NCBI RefSeq assembly: GCF_003574465.1
Contig: NZ_QOWC01000005.1
Coordinates: 27,652 to 91,651, forward strand
Length of the DNA stretch: 64,000 nt
Source: Methylobacterium crusticola
GTDB lineage: Bacteria > Pseudomonadota > Alphaproteobacteria > Rhizobiales > Beijerinckiaceae
Direction of reading: 5' to 3'
Shown: positions 17,782-26,649 of the stretch, piece by piece
Numbering within the stretch: position 1 is the stretch's first letter
Layout of the letters: each line of letters starts with the position of its first letter
Translations under genes and position numbers: made by a program
Notes under the pieces: generated by a model
Databases searched by the model: none
What the model saw: the letters and a program-made list of their open reading frames with translations, nothing else
Told to the model about the DNA's origin: nothing

Positions 17782-18279
17782 ATGTCAGAGCCCGAGGCGC
17801 AGCATCCTGCGCCCGCATCCGGCGCCGACGGTGACCTTCGGCTGGCGAGCCAGATCTGCTTCGCGGTCTACTCGGCGGCGCACGCCTTCAACCGCGCCTA
17901 CAAGCCCCTGCTCGACGGGCTCGGCCTGACCTATCCGCAGTACCTGGTGCTGCTGCTGCTCTGGGAGCAGGACGGCCTGACCATGAAGGCGGTCGGGCAG
18001 CGGCTCTACCTGGATTCGGGCACCCTGACCCCGCTGCTGAAGCGCCTCGAGGCCGCGGGCCTGGTGCGCCGCGCGCGGGACGCCGTCGACGAGCGCCTGA
18101 TGCGCATCAACCTCACGGAGGCCGGGGCCGCCCTCCGGCAGAAGGCGATGCCGTTCCCCGACGAGATCTTCTGCGCGGCCGGACAGCCGGCCGAGCGGCT
18201 CATCGCCCTGCGCGACGAGATCGTGGCCCTGCGCGACAGCCTGCACGCCAGCGCCGCCGGCGAGCGGGACCGCGCCTGA
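17782..18279 (+). CDS. ohrR: Organic peroxide-sensing MarR-family repressor OhrR
   Basis: The 165-residue protein has the OhrR sensing cysteine C26 in QICFAVYSAAHAFNRAYKPL and a winged helix-turn-helix (GLTMKAVGQRLYLDSGTLTP, then LLKRLEAAGLVRRAR). The context LTYPQYLVLLLLWE matches the family. Oxidation of the N-terminal Cys releases DNA in known homologues. AAGGAGA precedes the ATG at 17782. The adjacent divergent ohr confirms the role. Confidence 0.95.
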   Translation: MSEPEAQHPAPASGADGDLRLASQICFAVYSAAHAFNRAYKPLLDGLGLTYPQYLVLLLLWEQDGLTMKAVGQRLYLDSGTLTPLLKRLEAAGLVRRARDAVDERLMRINLTEAGAALRQKAMPFPDEIFCAAGQPAERLIALRDEIVALRDSLHASAAGERDRA

Positions 18280-18339
18280 GGGCAGGCGGGTTCCCCCGAG
18301 CCGGCCGCGGCCGCCCGGGTCGCGGGCGGGGCCGGGCCG

Positions 18340-19179
18340 CTACAGCATCGGCAGGTGGCGCGGCTCGGGCCCGAGCGGGAAGGCCGCGTCGATCCGGGCG
18401 AGGTCCGCCGCGCCGAGGGTCAGGCTGCCGCCGCCGGCGTTCTCGGCCGCGTGGGCCGGGCTCGACGCCTTCGGGATCGCGAACACGCCCGCGCCCCGGG
18501 TGAGGGCCGCGAGGGCGACCTGCCGGGGCGTGGCGCCGTGCGCCGCCGCGACCTCCGCCAGCACCCGGCCGCTCGGCGTCGCCGGCCCCGGGAAGCGGTC
18601 GTGCCCGAAGGGGCTGTAGGCCACGACCGCGACGCCGTGCGCCCGGCACCAGGGCAGCACGGCGTGCTCGATCGCCCGCTCCTCGAGGTGGTAGAGCACC
18701 TGGTTGCAGGCGATGCGGCCCGGCCCCGCCAGCGCCAGGGCCTCGTCGAGGTCGCCGGCGTCGAAGTTGCTGACGCCCCAGGACAGGATCTTGCCGGCCC
18801 GCACCAGGTCCTCGAAGGCCGCGATGGTCTCGGGCAGCGGGTGCCGCCCGCGCCAGTGCAGCAGGTAGCAGTCGAGCCGGTCGGTGCGGAGGCGGCGCAG
18901 CGAGCGCTCGCAGGCCTCCACGGTGCCGCGGCGCGAGGCGTTGCCCGGCAGCACCTTGGAGACGAGGAAGATCTCGTCGCGCCGGTCCGCCAGCGCCTCG
19001 GCCACCAGGGGCTCGGCCTCCCCGTACATCTCGGCGGTGTCGACGTGGCTCATGCCGACGTCGAGGCCCTTGCGCAGGGCGGCCGCCGCCACGGTCGGCT
19101 CGCCGGCGTCGAGGTACCAGGTTCCCTGTCCGATCACCGGCACCGCGGGGCCGGTCTGTCCGAAGGGTTGCCGTCGCAT
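18340..19179 (-). CDS. Aldo/keto reductase
   Basis: The 279-residue product has the TIM-barrel AKR tetrad: Asp and Tyr in HVDTAEMYG, Lys in LVSKVLP, and His in CYLLHWRGRHPLP. The NADPH-binding C-terminal segment FAIPKASSPAHAAENAG is present. The ATG at 19179 gives the natural start MRRQPFGQTGPAVPVIGQGT; longer starts add unrelated sequence. The substrate is unknown. It is divergent from the metNIQ promoter region, but nothing links it to sulfur metabolism beyond adjacency. Confidence 0.9.
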   Translation of the reverse strand: MRRQPFGQTGPAVPVIGQGTWYLDAGEPTVAAAALRKGLDVGMSHVDTAEMYGEAEPLVAEALADRRDEIFLVSKVLPGNASRRGTVEACERSLRRLRTDRLDCYLLHWRGRHPLPETIAAFEDLVRAGKILSWGVSNFDAGDLDEALALAGPGRIACNQVLYHLEERAIEHAVLPWCRAHGVAVVAYSPFGHDRFPGPATPSGRVLAEVAAAHGATPRQVALAALTRGAGVFAIPKASSPAHAAENAGGGSLTLGAADLARIDAAFPLGPEPRHLPML

Positions 19180-19374
19180 GGCCTGCTCCTGCGAAGCTCC
19201 GCGCCCTCCTCGAAGGGGCGCGCGGGCGGCGAGGTCACGGGGCGCAGAATGCACGCCAACCGGGGCGTTGTTCCACCCCGCCCGGAGGCCCGGCGGCGAC
19301 AAAAGCCGGCGTCCTGCGCGAAAATATCCGCCTTCCGGGCCGGGCGTCGCCGGGTGATTCCTTCTGCGGAGCAT

Positions 19375-19403
19375 CGTTCTTCAAAAAGAACATTTTGGTT
19401 GAC
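19375..19403 (+). promoter_or_regulatory. Shared sulfur-promoter element upstream of metN
   Basis: The element contains the perfect palindrome GTTCTTCAAAAAGAAC (19376-19391) followed by ATTTTGGTTGAC, identical over all 29 bases to the cysJ upstream element. TTGACA (19399-19404) is a candidate -35, which would leave a leader of about 70 nt before the metN ATG. The remainder of 19180-19505 is ordinary GC-rich sequence with no other signal recognised. Confidence 0.7.
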
Positions 19404-19505
19404 AGAAAGTCCGTATCTGGGGTTTCTGTGCAGTCCGCACCGCTGCGAAGGACGGAAGGCCCCGATGCGCCCACACGCGATCCCACCCGCCGGACCCGGC
19501 GCGCC

Positions 19506-20711
19506 ATGACGGCGCCCGTCAGGGTGCCGGTGCCCGCGGATCTGAGCGGAGCGCTCGGCGGCGGGGATGCGCTGGTGCGCCTGGAGGGCGTGGCGAAGAC
19601 CTACGCGGCGCGGCGCGGCGCCGCGCAGGTCACCGCGCTCGACGGGATCGACCTCAGCCTGCGGCGCGGCCGCGTCCTCGGCGTGATCGGCCGCTCGGGC
19701 GCCGGCAAGTCGACCCTGATCCGCCTCGTCAACGGGCTGGAGCGCCCGAGCCGCGGCCGGGTGATCGTGGGCGACGCCGAGATCTCCGCCCTGTCGGAAT
19801 CCGCCCTCAGGCGGGAGCGGCGCGGCATCGGCATGATCTTCCAGCACTTCAACCTGCTCTCGGCCCGCACCGCCGCCGGCAACGTCGCGCTGCCCATGGA
19901 GGTCGCGGGCTACGATCGCGCCGCGATCCGGGCCCGGGTCGCCGAGCTCCTCGACCTCGTCGGCCTCGGCGCCCAGGCGAACCGCTACCCGGCCGAGCTG
20001 TCGGGGGGGCAGAAGCAGCGCGTCGGCATCGCCCGAGCCCTCGCCACGAACCCGAAGGTGCTGCTCTCCGACGAGGCCACCTCGGCCCTCGACCCCGAGA
20101 CGACGCACCAGATCCTCGACCTCCTCGGCCGCATCAACCGGGAGCTCGGCCTGACCATCCTGCTCATCACCCACGAGATGTCGGTGATCCGCGCGATCGC
20201 CCACGAGGTGGCGGTCCTCGACGGCGGGCGGATCGCCGATAGCGGCGACGTCTTCGACGTGTTCACCCGGCCACAGGCCCCGATCACCCGCACCTTCCTC
20301 GATCGCGAGACCGGCCGGGCCCTGCCGCCGGTCCTGGCGGGGCGGCTGCGGCCCGGGGCCGGGGACGACACGGGCCGGCCCGGCGACCAGGCCGTCCTGC
20401 GCATCACCTTCCGGGGGCCGCACGCCACCGACCCGGTCGTGGCGCACCTCGCCCGCGACGCCGGCATCGAGGCCGGCATCCTGTCGGGCACCGTGGACGA
20501 GATCGCCGGGCGGCCCTTCGGCACCCTGGTGGTGGGCGTGCCCGCCACGGCCGGCACGGTGGCGCGCACGGAGGCGTTCCTGAGGAAGCGCGGGCTCGAC
20601 GTCGAGGTGCTCGGCACGCTCGACGCCGCGCCCGGCGATGCCCACGCGCGCGCGCAAGCCCCCGCACACGCGGCGCTCCCGACGCCGAGCGGAGCCCCCC
20701 ATGTCGCCTGA
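19506..20711 (+). CDS. metN: Methionine ABC transporter ATPase MetN
   Basis: The 401-residue product has Walker A GRSGAGKST, Q-loop MIFQHFNLLSARTAAGNVAL, signature LSGGQKQRVGIARAL, Walker B VLLSDEATSALD and H-loop LLITHE. The C-terminal NIL regulatory domain (LRITFRGPHATDPVVAHLAR, then GTLVVGVPATAG) binds methionine in characterised MetN proteins and inhibits transport. A Pro/Ala-rich tail of about 25 residues follows it. The ATG at 19506 is the first reasonable start; further upstream the frame runs into the promoter element. It overlaps metI by 11 nt. Confidence 0.94.
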   Translation: MTAPVRVPVPADLSGALGGGDALVRLEGVAKTYAARRGAAQVTALDGIDLSLRRGRVLGVIGRSGAGKSTLIRLVNGLERPSRGRVIVGDAEISALSESALRRERRGIGMIFQHFNLLSARTAAGNVALPMEVAGYDRAAIRARVAELLDLVGLGAQANRYPAELSGGQKQRVGIARALATNPKVLLSDEATSALDPETTHQILDLLGRINRELGLTILLITHEMSVIRAIAHEVAVLDGGRIADSGDVFDVFTRPQAPITRTFLDRETGRALPPVLAGRLRPGAGDDTGRPGDQAVLRITFRGPHATDPVVAHLARDAGIEAGILSGTVDEIAGRPFGTLVVGVPATAGTVARTEAFLRKRGLDVEVLGTLDAAPGDAHARAQAPAHAALPTPSGAPHVA

Positions 20712-21366
20712 ACTCCTGCGCCTCCTCGCGCTCGCCACCGGCGACACGCTCCGGATGGTGGCGATCGCGGCCGGCCTCGGCACCCTGTTCGGCCTGCCCC
20801 TCGGGGTGTTCCTGGCGACGAGCGGGCGGGGCGAGCTGCTGGCCGCCCCCTGGCTCAACCGGGCCCTCGGGATCGTGGTCAACGCCACCCGCTCGACGCC
20901 CTTCATCATCCTGGTGGTGGCGATCATCCCGTTCACCCGCCTGATCGCCGGCACCTCGATCGGCACCGCGGCCGCCACCGTGCCGCTGACCGTCGCGGCG
21001 ACGCCCTTCATCGCGCGCCTCGTCGAGGGCGCGGTGCGGGAGGTCGATGCCGGCCTCGTCGAGGCGGCCCGGGCCTTCGGGGCGAGCCCGTTCCAGATCG
21101 TCGCCAAGGTGCTGATCCCCGAGGCGCTGCCCGGCATCGTCCTCGGCCTGACCCTCGCGGTCGTGTCGCTGATCGGCTTCTCGGCCATGGTCGGGGCCGT
21201 GGGCGGCGGGGGTCTCGGCGACCTCGGCATCCGCTACGGCTACCAGCGCTTCATGCCCGAGATGATGGTCGCCGTGGTGGCGGTGCTGATCGTCCTCGTG
21301 CAGGCGGTCCAGACCCTCGGCGACCGCCTCGCCCGCCGCCTGAACAAGCGCCTGCGGCACGGCTGA
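20701..21366 (+). CDS. metI: Methionine ABC transporter permease MetI
   Basis: The 221-residue inner-membrane protein has five predicted membrane spans and the coupling motif EAARAFGASPFQIVAKVLIP. NATRSTPFIILVVAIIPFTR and IGFSAMVGAVGGGGLGDLGI are characteristic MetI segments. The ATG at 20701 lies within the metN end, so translation is coupled. Confidence 0.95.
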   Translation: MSPELLRLLALATGDTLRMVAIAAGLGTLFGLPLGVFLATSGRGELLAAPWLNRALGIVVNATRSTPFIILVVAIIPFTRLIAGTSIGTAAATVPLTVAATPFIARLVEGAVREVDAGLVEAARAFGASPFQIVAKVLIPEALPGIVLGLTLAVVSLIGFSAMVGAVGGGGLGDLGIRYGYQRFMPEMMVAVVAVLIVLVQAVQTLGDRLARRLNKRLRHG

Positions 21367-21417
21367 CCGCCGGCTCACCCCTTCACCTCTCTCCCCCGAT
21401 CCTCGGAGACGTCCGTC

Positions 21418-22203
<786 letters not shown>

Positions 22204-22242
22204 GCCGCGGGCGTCGCCGCGGAGGAAGCCCCGGACCCTGAC

Positions 22243-22276
22243 GGCCGCCCGGCGGCCCCGGAAGGCCGCCCGGCGG
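22243..22276 (+). terminator. Paired GC hairpin units after metQ
   Basis: The 13-mer GGCCGCCCGGCGG occurs twice (22243-22255 and 22264-22276), and each copy can fold because CCGCC pairs with GGCGG. It lies 40 nt after the metQ stop. There is no T-run, so factor-independent termination is uncertain. Confidence 0.4.
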
Positions 22277-22413
22277 TCCAGAACGCACGCGAGTCCGTGC
22301 CGAGCGGCCGGGGCTCGTGTGCGTTTATGCACATGGCGAAATGAACCAATGGCCGCGCTGCACGTCTCCTCGGTGCAGCCCGCTGTGCGGCTCGCATATC
22401 CATGAGTTGTCCG

Positions 22414-22644
22414 ATGAAGATCCTGAACCCGCTCATCCTCGCCGCCGTGCTCGCGGCGGCCTCGGTCCCGGCCTTCGCCCAGGGCGGTTCGCCCTACAAC
22501 AACTCGGGCTCGCAGGCCGGCGGCCCCCTGGCCGGCCAGCAGCGCGAGATGGGCGCCCCGGGCGCCGCCCCCGCCGCCAGGATGGCCCCGCGCAAGCAGC
22601 GCAGCGTGCATCACCGCCGCGCCCGCCACCACCGCGCCCGCTGA
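22414..22644 (+). CDS. Small exported basic protein
   Basis: The 76-residue product has a clear signal peptide (MKILNPLILAAVLAAASVPA then FAQ). A Gly/Ser/Asn-rich stretch follows, then a strongly basic His/Arg tail (KQRSVHHRRARHHRAR). No family is recognised. An ATG four codons upstream in frame (22402) is possible, but MKIL is the natural signal-peptide start. The 210-nt region before it contains an AT-richer patch (GTGCGTTTATGCACATGGCG) that may be its promoter. The role may be periplasmic metal or polyanion binding, which is speculation. Confidence 0.65.
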   Translation: MKILNPLILAAVLAAASVPAFAQGGSPYNNSGSQAGGPLAGQQREMGAPGAAPAARMAPRKQRSVHHRRARHHRAR

Positions 22645-22946
22645 GGCGTCGCGAGGGCCGCGGCCGCGTCCATCGACGCGGTCCCGGCTCCTGCGCCCGG
22701 CTCCCGCATCAGGCCCACACGCGTCGTTCCCGCCCGCGCCGGATCGGCCTCCGGTCCCGCGGGGGCCTCCGCTCGTCCAGCGCACCCGTCCGGCGGTGGT
22801 CCCGCCGCGCGGGCGCGCACTCGTGCCGGCCCCGGAGCCCCGCCGCGGCCTCAGCGCTTCCGAACCGTTAACCCGACTGCGTTACCGCTGACGCTCGTGC
22901 GAGTTGTGCGGGCGCCGCGGGGCGGCGCAATCGGAGCGGGAGCGGC
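22645..22946. other. Intergenic region, nothing recognised
   Basis: GC-rich sequence between the small exported protein and the GGDEF/EAL gene. No convincing gene, hairpin or repeat was seen. CCGTTAACCCGACTGCGTTACC near 22865 is the only AT-richer patch and could contain the promoter of the downstream gene. Confidence 0.4.
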
Positions 22947-25841
22947 ATGACCGAGCGATTCAGGCCGGATCGGGATGCCGGCCCGCGGGACCCGGGCGGC
23001 GCGGAGGCGCTCGGCGCCGACCTCGGCGCGCTCTGCCGGACGGCCGCGGCCGGGCTCGGCACGGCGGTGGCCTACGTGGTGCTCGCTGAGGACGGCCGGC
23101 ACAGGATCGCGGCCTTCGCCGGGCCCGCGGACCGGGCCGGGCTGGCGGGCGACGCCTTCCACGGCGCGGCGACCGCGGCCGACGCCGTGGTGACGACGGC
23201 CTGCCCCTCGGCCGGGCTCGTCGTCGGCGCTCCGATCCGCGACTCGTCGGGCACGCGCCTGGGCGCCCTCTGCCTGGCGGACGCGGGCCCGCGCGACCTG
23301 AGCGAGGCGGAGATCCGGCAGGTCCGCGATCTCGCCGGGCTCGCGGCATCGCGGATCCGCCTCGACCGGATGGAGCGCGAGACCTCCGCGCACGAGACCC
23401 GCTACCACCTGCTCGCCCAGCACGCGACCGACATGATCGTCTGGGCCGCCCCCGACGGCACGCGCCGCTTCGTCTCGCCGGCGTGCCGGGCGCTCCTCGG
23501 CTACGAGCCCGAGGAGCTCGTCGGGCGCCCGCCCTACGAGCTGGTCCACCCCGACGACGTCGAGGCCGCGGCGCGCACGGCCGAGGCCTTCGTGCAGGGC
23601 GACCGCGACCGCCTCGTCACCTGCCAGCGCTACCGGCGCAGGGACGGCGCGTTCATCTGGGCCGAGGCGATCGTCAACCGCACGCGGGGGCGCGACGGGG
23701 AGACGACCGGCTTCGTCGCCCTGGTGCGCGACGTCTCGGACCGCCGCCTTGCCGAGGACGCCATGCGCGAGGGCGAGACGCGCTACCGCGCCCTGGCGGA
23801 CGGGCTGCCGCAGATCGTCTGGGTCATCCGCGGCGGCGACGGCGCCGCCACCTACGTCAACCGGCAGTTCCGCGCGTATTTCGGGCCCTCCAGCCCGGAG
23901 CAGGCGGGGCGCATGGTCGCCATCCACCCGGACGACAGGGTCCGCGTGGAGGCGGGCTGGGAGGCGCTGCACCGCGGCGTCGCCTGGGTGCCCGTGGAGG
24001 CGCGCCTGCGCCGGCACGACGGGTTCCATCGCTGGCACCGCCTGATGATCATCCCGATGGGCCAGGGCGCCGAGACGAGCGAGTACATCGCGACCGCGCT
24101 CGACATCGACGACATCGTGGTCGCCCGCAACCAGCTCACCGAGACCACCGACCTGCTGCGGCTCGCCCAGGAGGCGATCGGGGCCGCGATCTGGGACTGG
24201 GACCGGCGGGCGGGCGTGATCCGGCACTCGCGCGAGAGCGCGCGGCTGCTCGGCGTCCTGCCCGAGGCCCATGGCGGCGACGTCGTCGAGACGACGTCCG
24301 CCGAGATGTCGGCGCACATCCATCCGGACGATGCCGCGCACATGCAGGCCGAGTTCCGCCGCTCCGTCGCGACCCGCACCACCTACGCGGTGGAGTACCG
24401 CGTCGCCTGCCCGGAGGCGGAGGGCGGCTACCGCTGGCTCAACGGCTTCGGCCGGCTGGTGTTCGACGACGCGCAGGCCGAGGTCGTGCGCGTGGTCGGG
24501 CTCAACCTCGACGTCAGCGGCCGCAAGGCGGCCGAGCAGCGGATCGCGCACCTCGCCCGCCACGACCCCCTCACCGACCTGCCGAACCGCACGCTGTTCC
24601 GCGAGCGCCTGGAGCAAGTGCTCACGGAGGTGCGGCGCAGCGGGGGCTCGGCCGCCGTGCTCTGCCTCGACCTCGACCGCTTCAAGCTCGTCAACGACAC
24701 CCTCGGGCACCCGGCGGGCGACGCGCTGCTCGCCGTGGTGGCGGCGCGCCTGCGGGCGGCGCTCAGGGCCGAGGACGTCGTGGCGCGCCTCGGCGGCGAC
24801 GAGTTCGCCATCATCGAGGTGGGCGCGGGGCGGCCGGGCGACACCCGGGCCCTGTGCGAGCGCCTGATCGAGCTCGTCGGGCAGCCGATCCGGGCGCTGG
24901 GCCACATGATGAGTGTGGGCCTCAGCATCGGCGTCGCCCGGGTGCCGGAGGACGGCCTCGACGGCGACGCCCTGTTCAAGCGGGCCGACCTCGCGCTCTA
25001 TCGCGCCAAGGCGGACGGCCGCAACACCAGCCGCTTCTTCGAGGCCGCCATGGATGCGGCCGTCGAGGAACGCCGCCGCCTGGAGCTCGACCTGCGCGCC
25101 GCGCTGGGCGGCGGGGGGCTCGAGGCGCACTACCAGCCCGTGGTGCGGATCGCCACCGGGGCCATCCGCGGCTTCGAGGCGCTCGTGCGCTGGCGCCACC
25201 CCGAGCGCGGCCTCGTGCCGCCGGGCGTGTTCATCCCCCTCGCCGAGGAGACGGGCCTGATCGCCGCGATCGGCGCGCGCATCCTCCTCGACGCCTGCCG
25301 GGACGCGGCGGCGTGGCCCGACCCCGACCTCATCGTCGCGGTCAACGTCTCGGCGGTGCAGTTCCGCCAGGACGGGCTGCTGCGGAGCGTCACCAGCGCC
25401 CTCGCGGAGACGGGGCTGCCGGCCCGCCGCCTCGAGCTCGAGATCACCGAGACGCTCCTCGTCGAGGACAGCGCCGCCGTCCTCGCCACCCTGCGGGCCC
25501 TGCGCGACCTCGGCGTGCGGATCGCCCTCGACGATTTCGGCATCGGCTACTCGTCGCTGAGCTACCTGCGCAAGTTCCCGTTCGACAAGATCAAGATCGA
25601 CCGCTCCTTCGTGGAGGACTTCGCCAACCCGAGCACCGCCGCGATCGTGCGCTCGGTCGTCGGTCTCGGCCTACAGCTCGGCATCGCGATCTGCGCCGAG
25701 GGCGTCGAGACGCGCGAGCAGCTCGCGCTGATGGAGCGCGAGGGCTGCACCGAGGCGCAGGGCTACTTCCTGAGCCCGCCGGTGCCGGCCGCGGAGGCGG
25801 CCGCCTTCGCGCAGGGCGCGCGAACGCTGCGGGCGGCGTAG
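22947..25841 (+). CDS. GAF-PAS-PAS-PAS-GGDEF-EAL cyclic-di-GMP signalling protein
   Basis: The 964-residue protein has an N-terminal GAF-like domain (about 20-140), PAS domains at about 150-265 (ATDMIVWAAPDGTRRFVSPA), 275-395 and 400-525, a GGDEF domain at about 535-690 and an EAL domain at about 705-955. The cyclase signature is intact (RLGGDEFAII, about 613-622). The phosphodiesterase motifs are also intact: EALVRWRHP, ITETLLVED, DDFGIGYSSLSYLR and KIDRSFV. It could therefore make or degrade c-di-GMP, with one activity usually dominant in such dual proteins. No membrane segment is predicted, so it should sense a cytosolic signal. It is not in an operon. Confidence 0.93.
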   Translation: MTERFRPDRDAGPRDPGGAEALGADLGALCRTAAAGLGTAVAYVVLAEDGRHRIAAFAGPADRAGLAGDAFHGAATAADAVVTTACPSAGLVVGAPIRDSSGTRLGALCLADAGPRDLSEAEIRQVRDLAGLAASRIRLDRMERETSAHETRYHLLAQHATDMIVWAAPDGTRRFVSPACRALLGYEPEELVGRPPYELVHPDDVEAAARTAEAFVQGDRDRLVTCQRYRRRDGAFIWAEAIVNRTRGRDGETTGFVALVRDVSDRRLAEDAMREGETRYRALADGLPQIVWVIRGGDGAATYVNRQFRAYFGPSSPEQAGRMVAIHPDDRVRVEAGWEALHRGVAWVPVEARLRRHDGFHRWHRLMIIPMGQGAETSEYIATALDIDDIVVARNQLTETTDLLRLAQEAIGAAIWDWDRRAGVIRHSRESARLLGVLPEAHGGDVVETTSAEMSAHIHPDDAAHMQAEFRRSVATRTTYAVEYRVACPEAEGGYRWLNGFGRLVFDDAQAEVVRVVGLNLDVSGRKAAEQRIAHLARHDPLTDLPNRTLFRERLEQVLTEVRRSGGSAAVLCLDLDRFKLVNDTLGHPAGDALLAVVAARLRAALRAEDVVARLGGDEFAIIEVGAGRPGDTRALCERLIELVGQPIRALGHMMSVGLSIGVARVPEDGLDGDALFKRADLALYRAKADGRNTSRFFEAAMDAAVEERRRLELDLRAALGGGGLEAHYQPVVRIATGAIRGFEALVRWRHPERGLVPPGVFIPLAEETGLIAAIGARILLDACRDAAAWPDPDLIVAVNVSAVQFRQDGLLRSVTSALAETGLPARRLELEITETLLVEDSAAVLATLRALRDLGVRIALDDFGIGYSSLSYLRKFPFDKIKIDRSFVEDFANPSTAAIVRSVVGLGLQLGIAICAEGVETREQLALMEREGCTEAQGYFLSPPVPAAEAAAFAQGARTLRAA

Positions 25842-25976
25842 GCCCCGCGCCGGGGCCGACCCGCGCGGGTCCTCGGAGGCGAAGGATGCCGTGCGGGGGT
25901 GCCTCGCGTCCGACGCGCCGCCCGCGATCGGTGCCGGCCGGTCCCCTCCGGACGCCCCCGGCGCCCGTGAGCCGCC

Positions 25977-26195
25977 CTAGAACCCGCCCGTCCTCCAGAG
26001 CAGCGCCGAGAGGGCGGCGAGGCCCGCGAGCCACGACCCGAGGAGGAGCGCCCGCGAGCGGCGCGCCGGGCGGCGGTTGTCGTTGGCCGGGCGGGGCAGC
26101 CGCATCCAGCCCGCCCCGTAGCCATGGGTCGCCGCCGCGATCGTGGCGGGGCGTGCGGCGGCGGAGGAGCGAGGGCTCGGCATGAGGTGCTTCAT
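25977..26195 (-). CDS. Small single-span membrane protein
   Basis: From the ATG at 26195 the product is 72 residues. It has a polar N-terminal half with the PANDNRRPARRSR segment and a C-terminal membrane helix (ALLLGSWLAGLAALSALLW). A Met four codons later is an alternative start. Short proteins with a PANDN motif are frequent in Methylobacterium-like genomes as far as I recall, but have no assigned function. Confidence 0.55.
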   Translation of the reverse strand: MKHLMPSPRSSAAARPATIAAATHGYGAGWMRLPRPANDNRRPARRSRALLLGSWLAGLAALSALLWRTGGF

Positions 26196-26295
26196 ACCAC
26201 GGACCGCCGCGGGAGGAGAGACGTCATCGGCATCGTCGGGGCGAGGGCGGCGCCTGAGCGGCCCGGCCGCGCCCCGGCCGGCCGGGATCCCGCCC

Positions 26296-26556
26296 TCAGA
26301 TCCAGCGGGCGAGCCAGCCGCACAGGCCGCCCCGGGGCGCCGGCCCCGCGCGCCGGAAATGGTCGTCGATCCAGTGCGGGCTGAGGATGTCGCCGTCCTC
26401 GGTGACGATCCAGGGCAGGGCCTCCGCGTCGCCGGCGAGGCCGGAGGCGGCCGACAGGGCATCCCGCAGGGTGGGGTAGATCCGGGCCGCGCTCGGCGTG
26501 CGCGCGGCCCGCCAGATCACGAGTTCGGCCGGACGGTCCATCGACGACAGGGGCAT
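26296..26556 (-). CDS. Small uncharacterised protein, paralogue of the gene at 52139
   Basis: The 86-residue product has the pattern LVIWRAA, YPTLRDALSAASGL, PWIVTEDGDILSPHWIDDHF. The small protein at 52139-52369 shares this pattern position by position. I do not recognise a named family. There is no signal peptide or membrane span. The conserved Trp, Pro and His suggest a compact fold. GGAGG lies 11 nt before the ATG at 26556; an internal ATG at 26541 is possible. Confidence 0.65.
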   Translation of the reverse strand: MPLSSMDRPAELVIWRAARTPSAARIYPTLRDALSAASGLAGDAEALPWIVTEDGDILSPHWIDDHFRRAGPAPRGGLCGWLARWI

Positions 26557-26649
26557 CCCGACAACATCCTCCGCGACGTCACCACGATGACGCGGCGGAG
26601 CTTGGTGGAGCCTTTCCGGAACATTGCGATCCGGTAATCCGGCCGCCCG

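Noticed and set aside
19404..19505. Possible SAM-type riboswitch in the metN leader
   Set aside because: The roughly 100 nt contain no pseudoknot or stem arrangement that I could match to a known SAM riboswitch class by eye.
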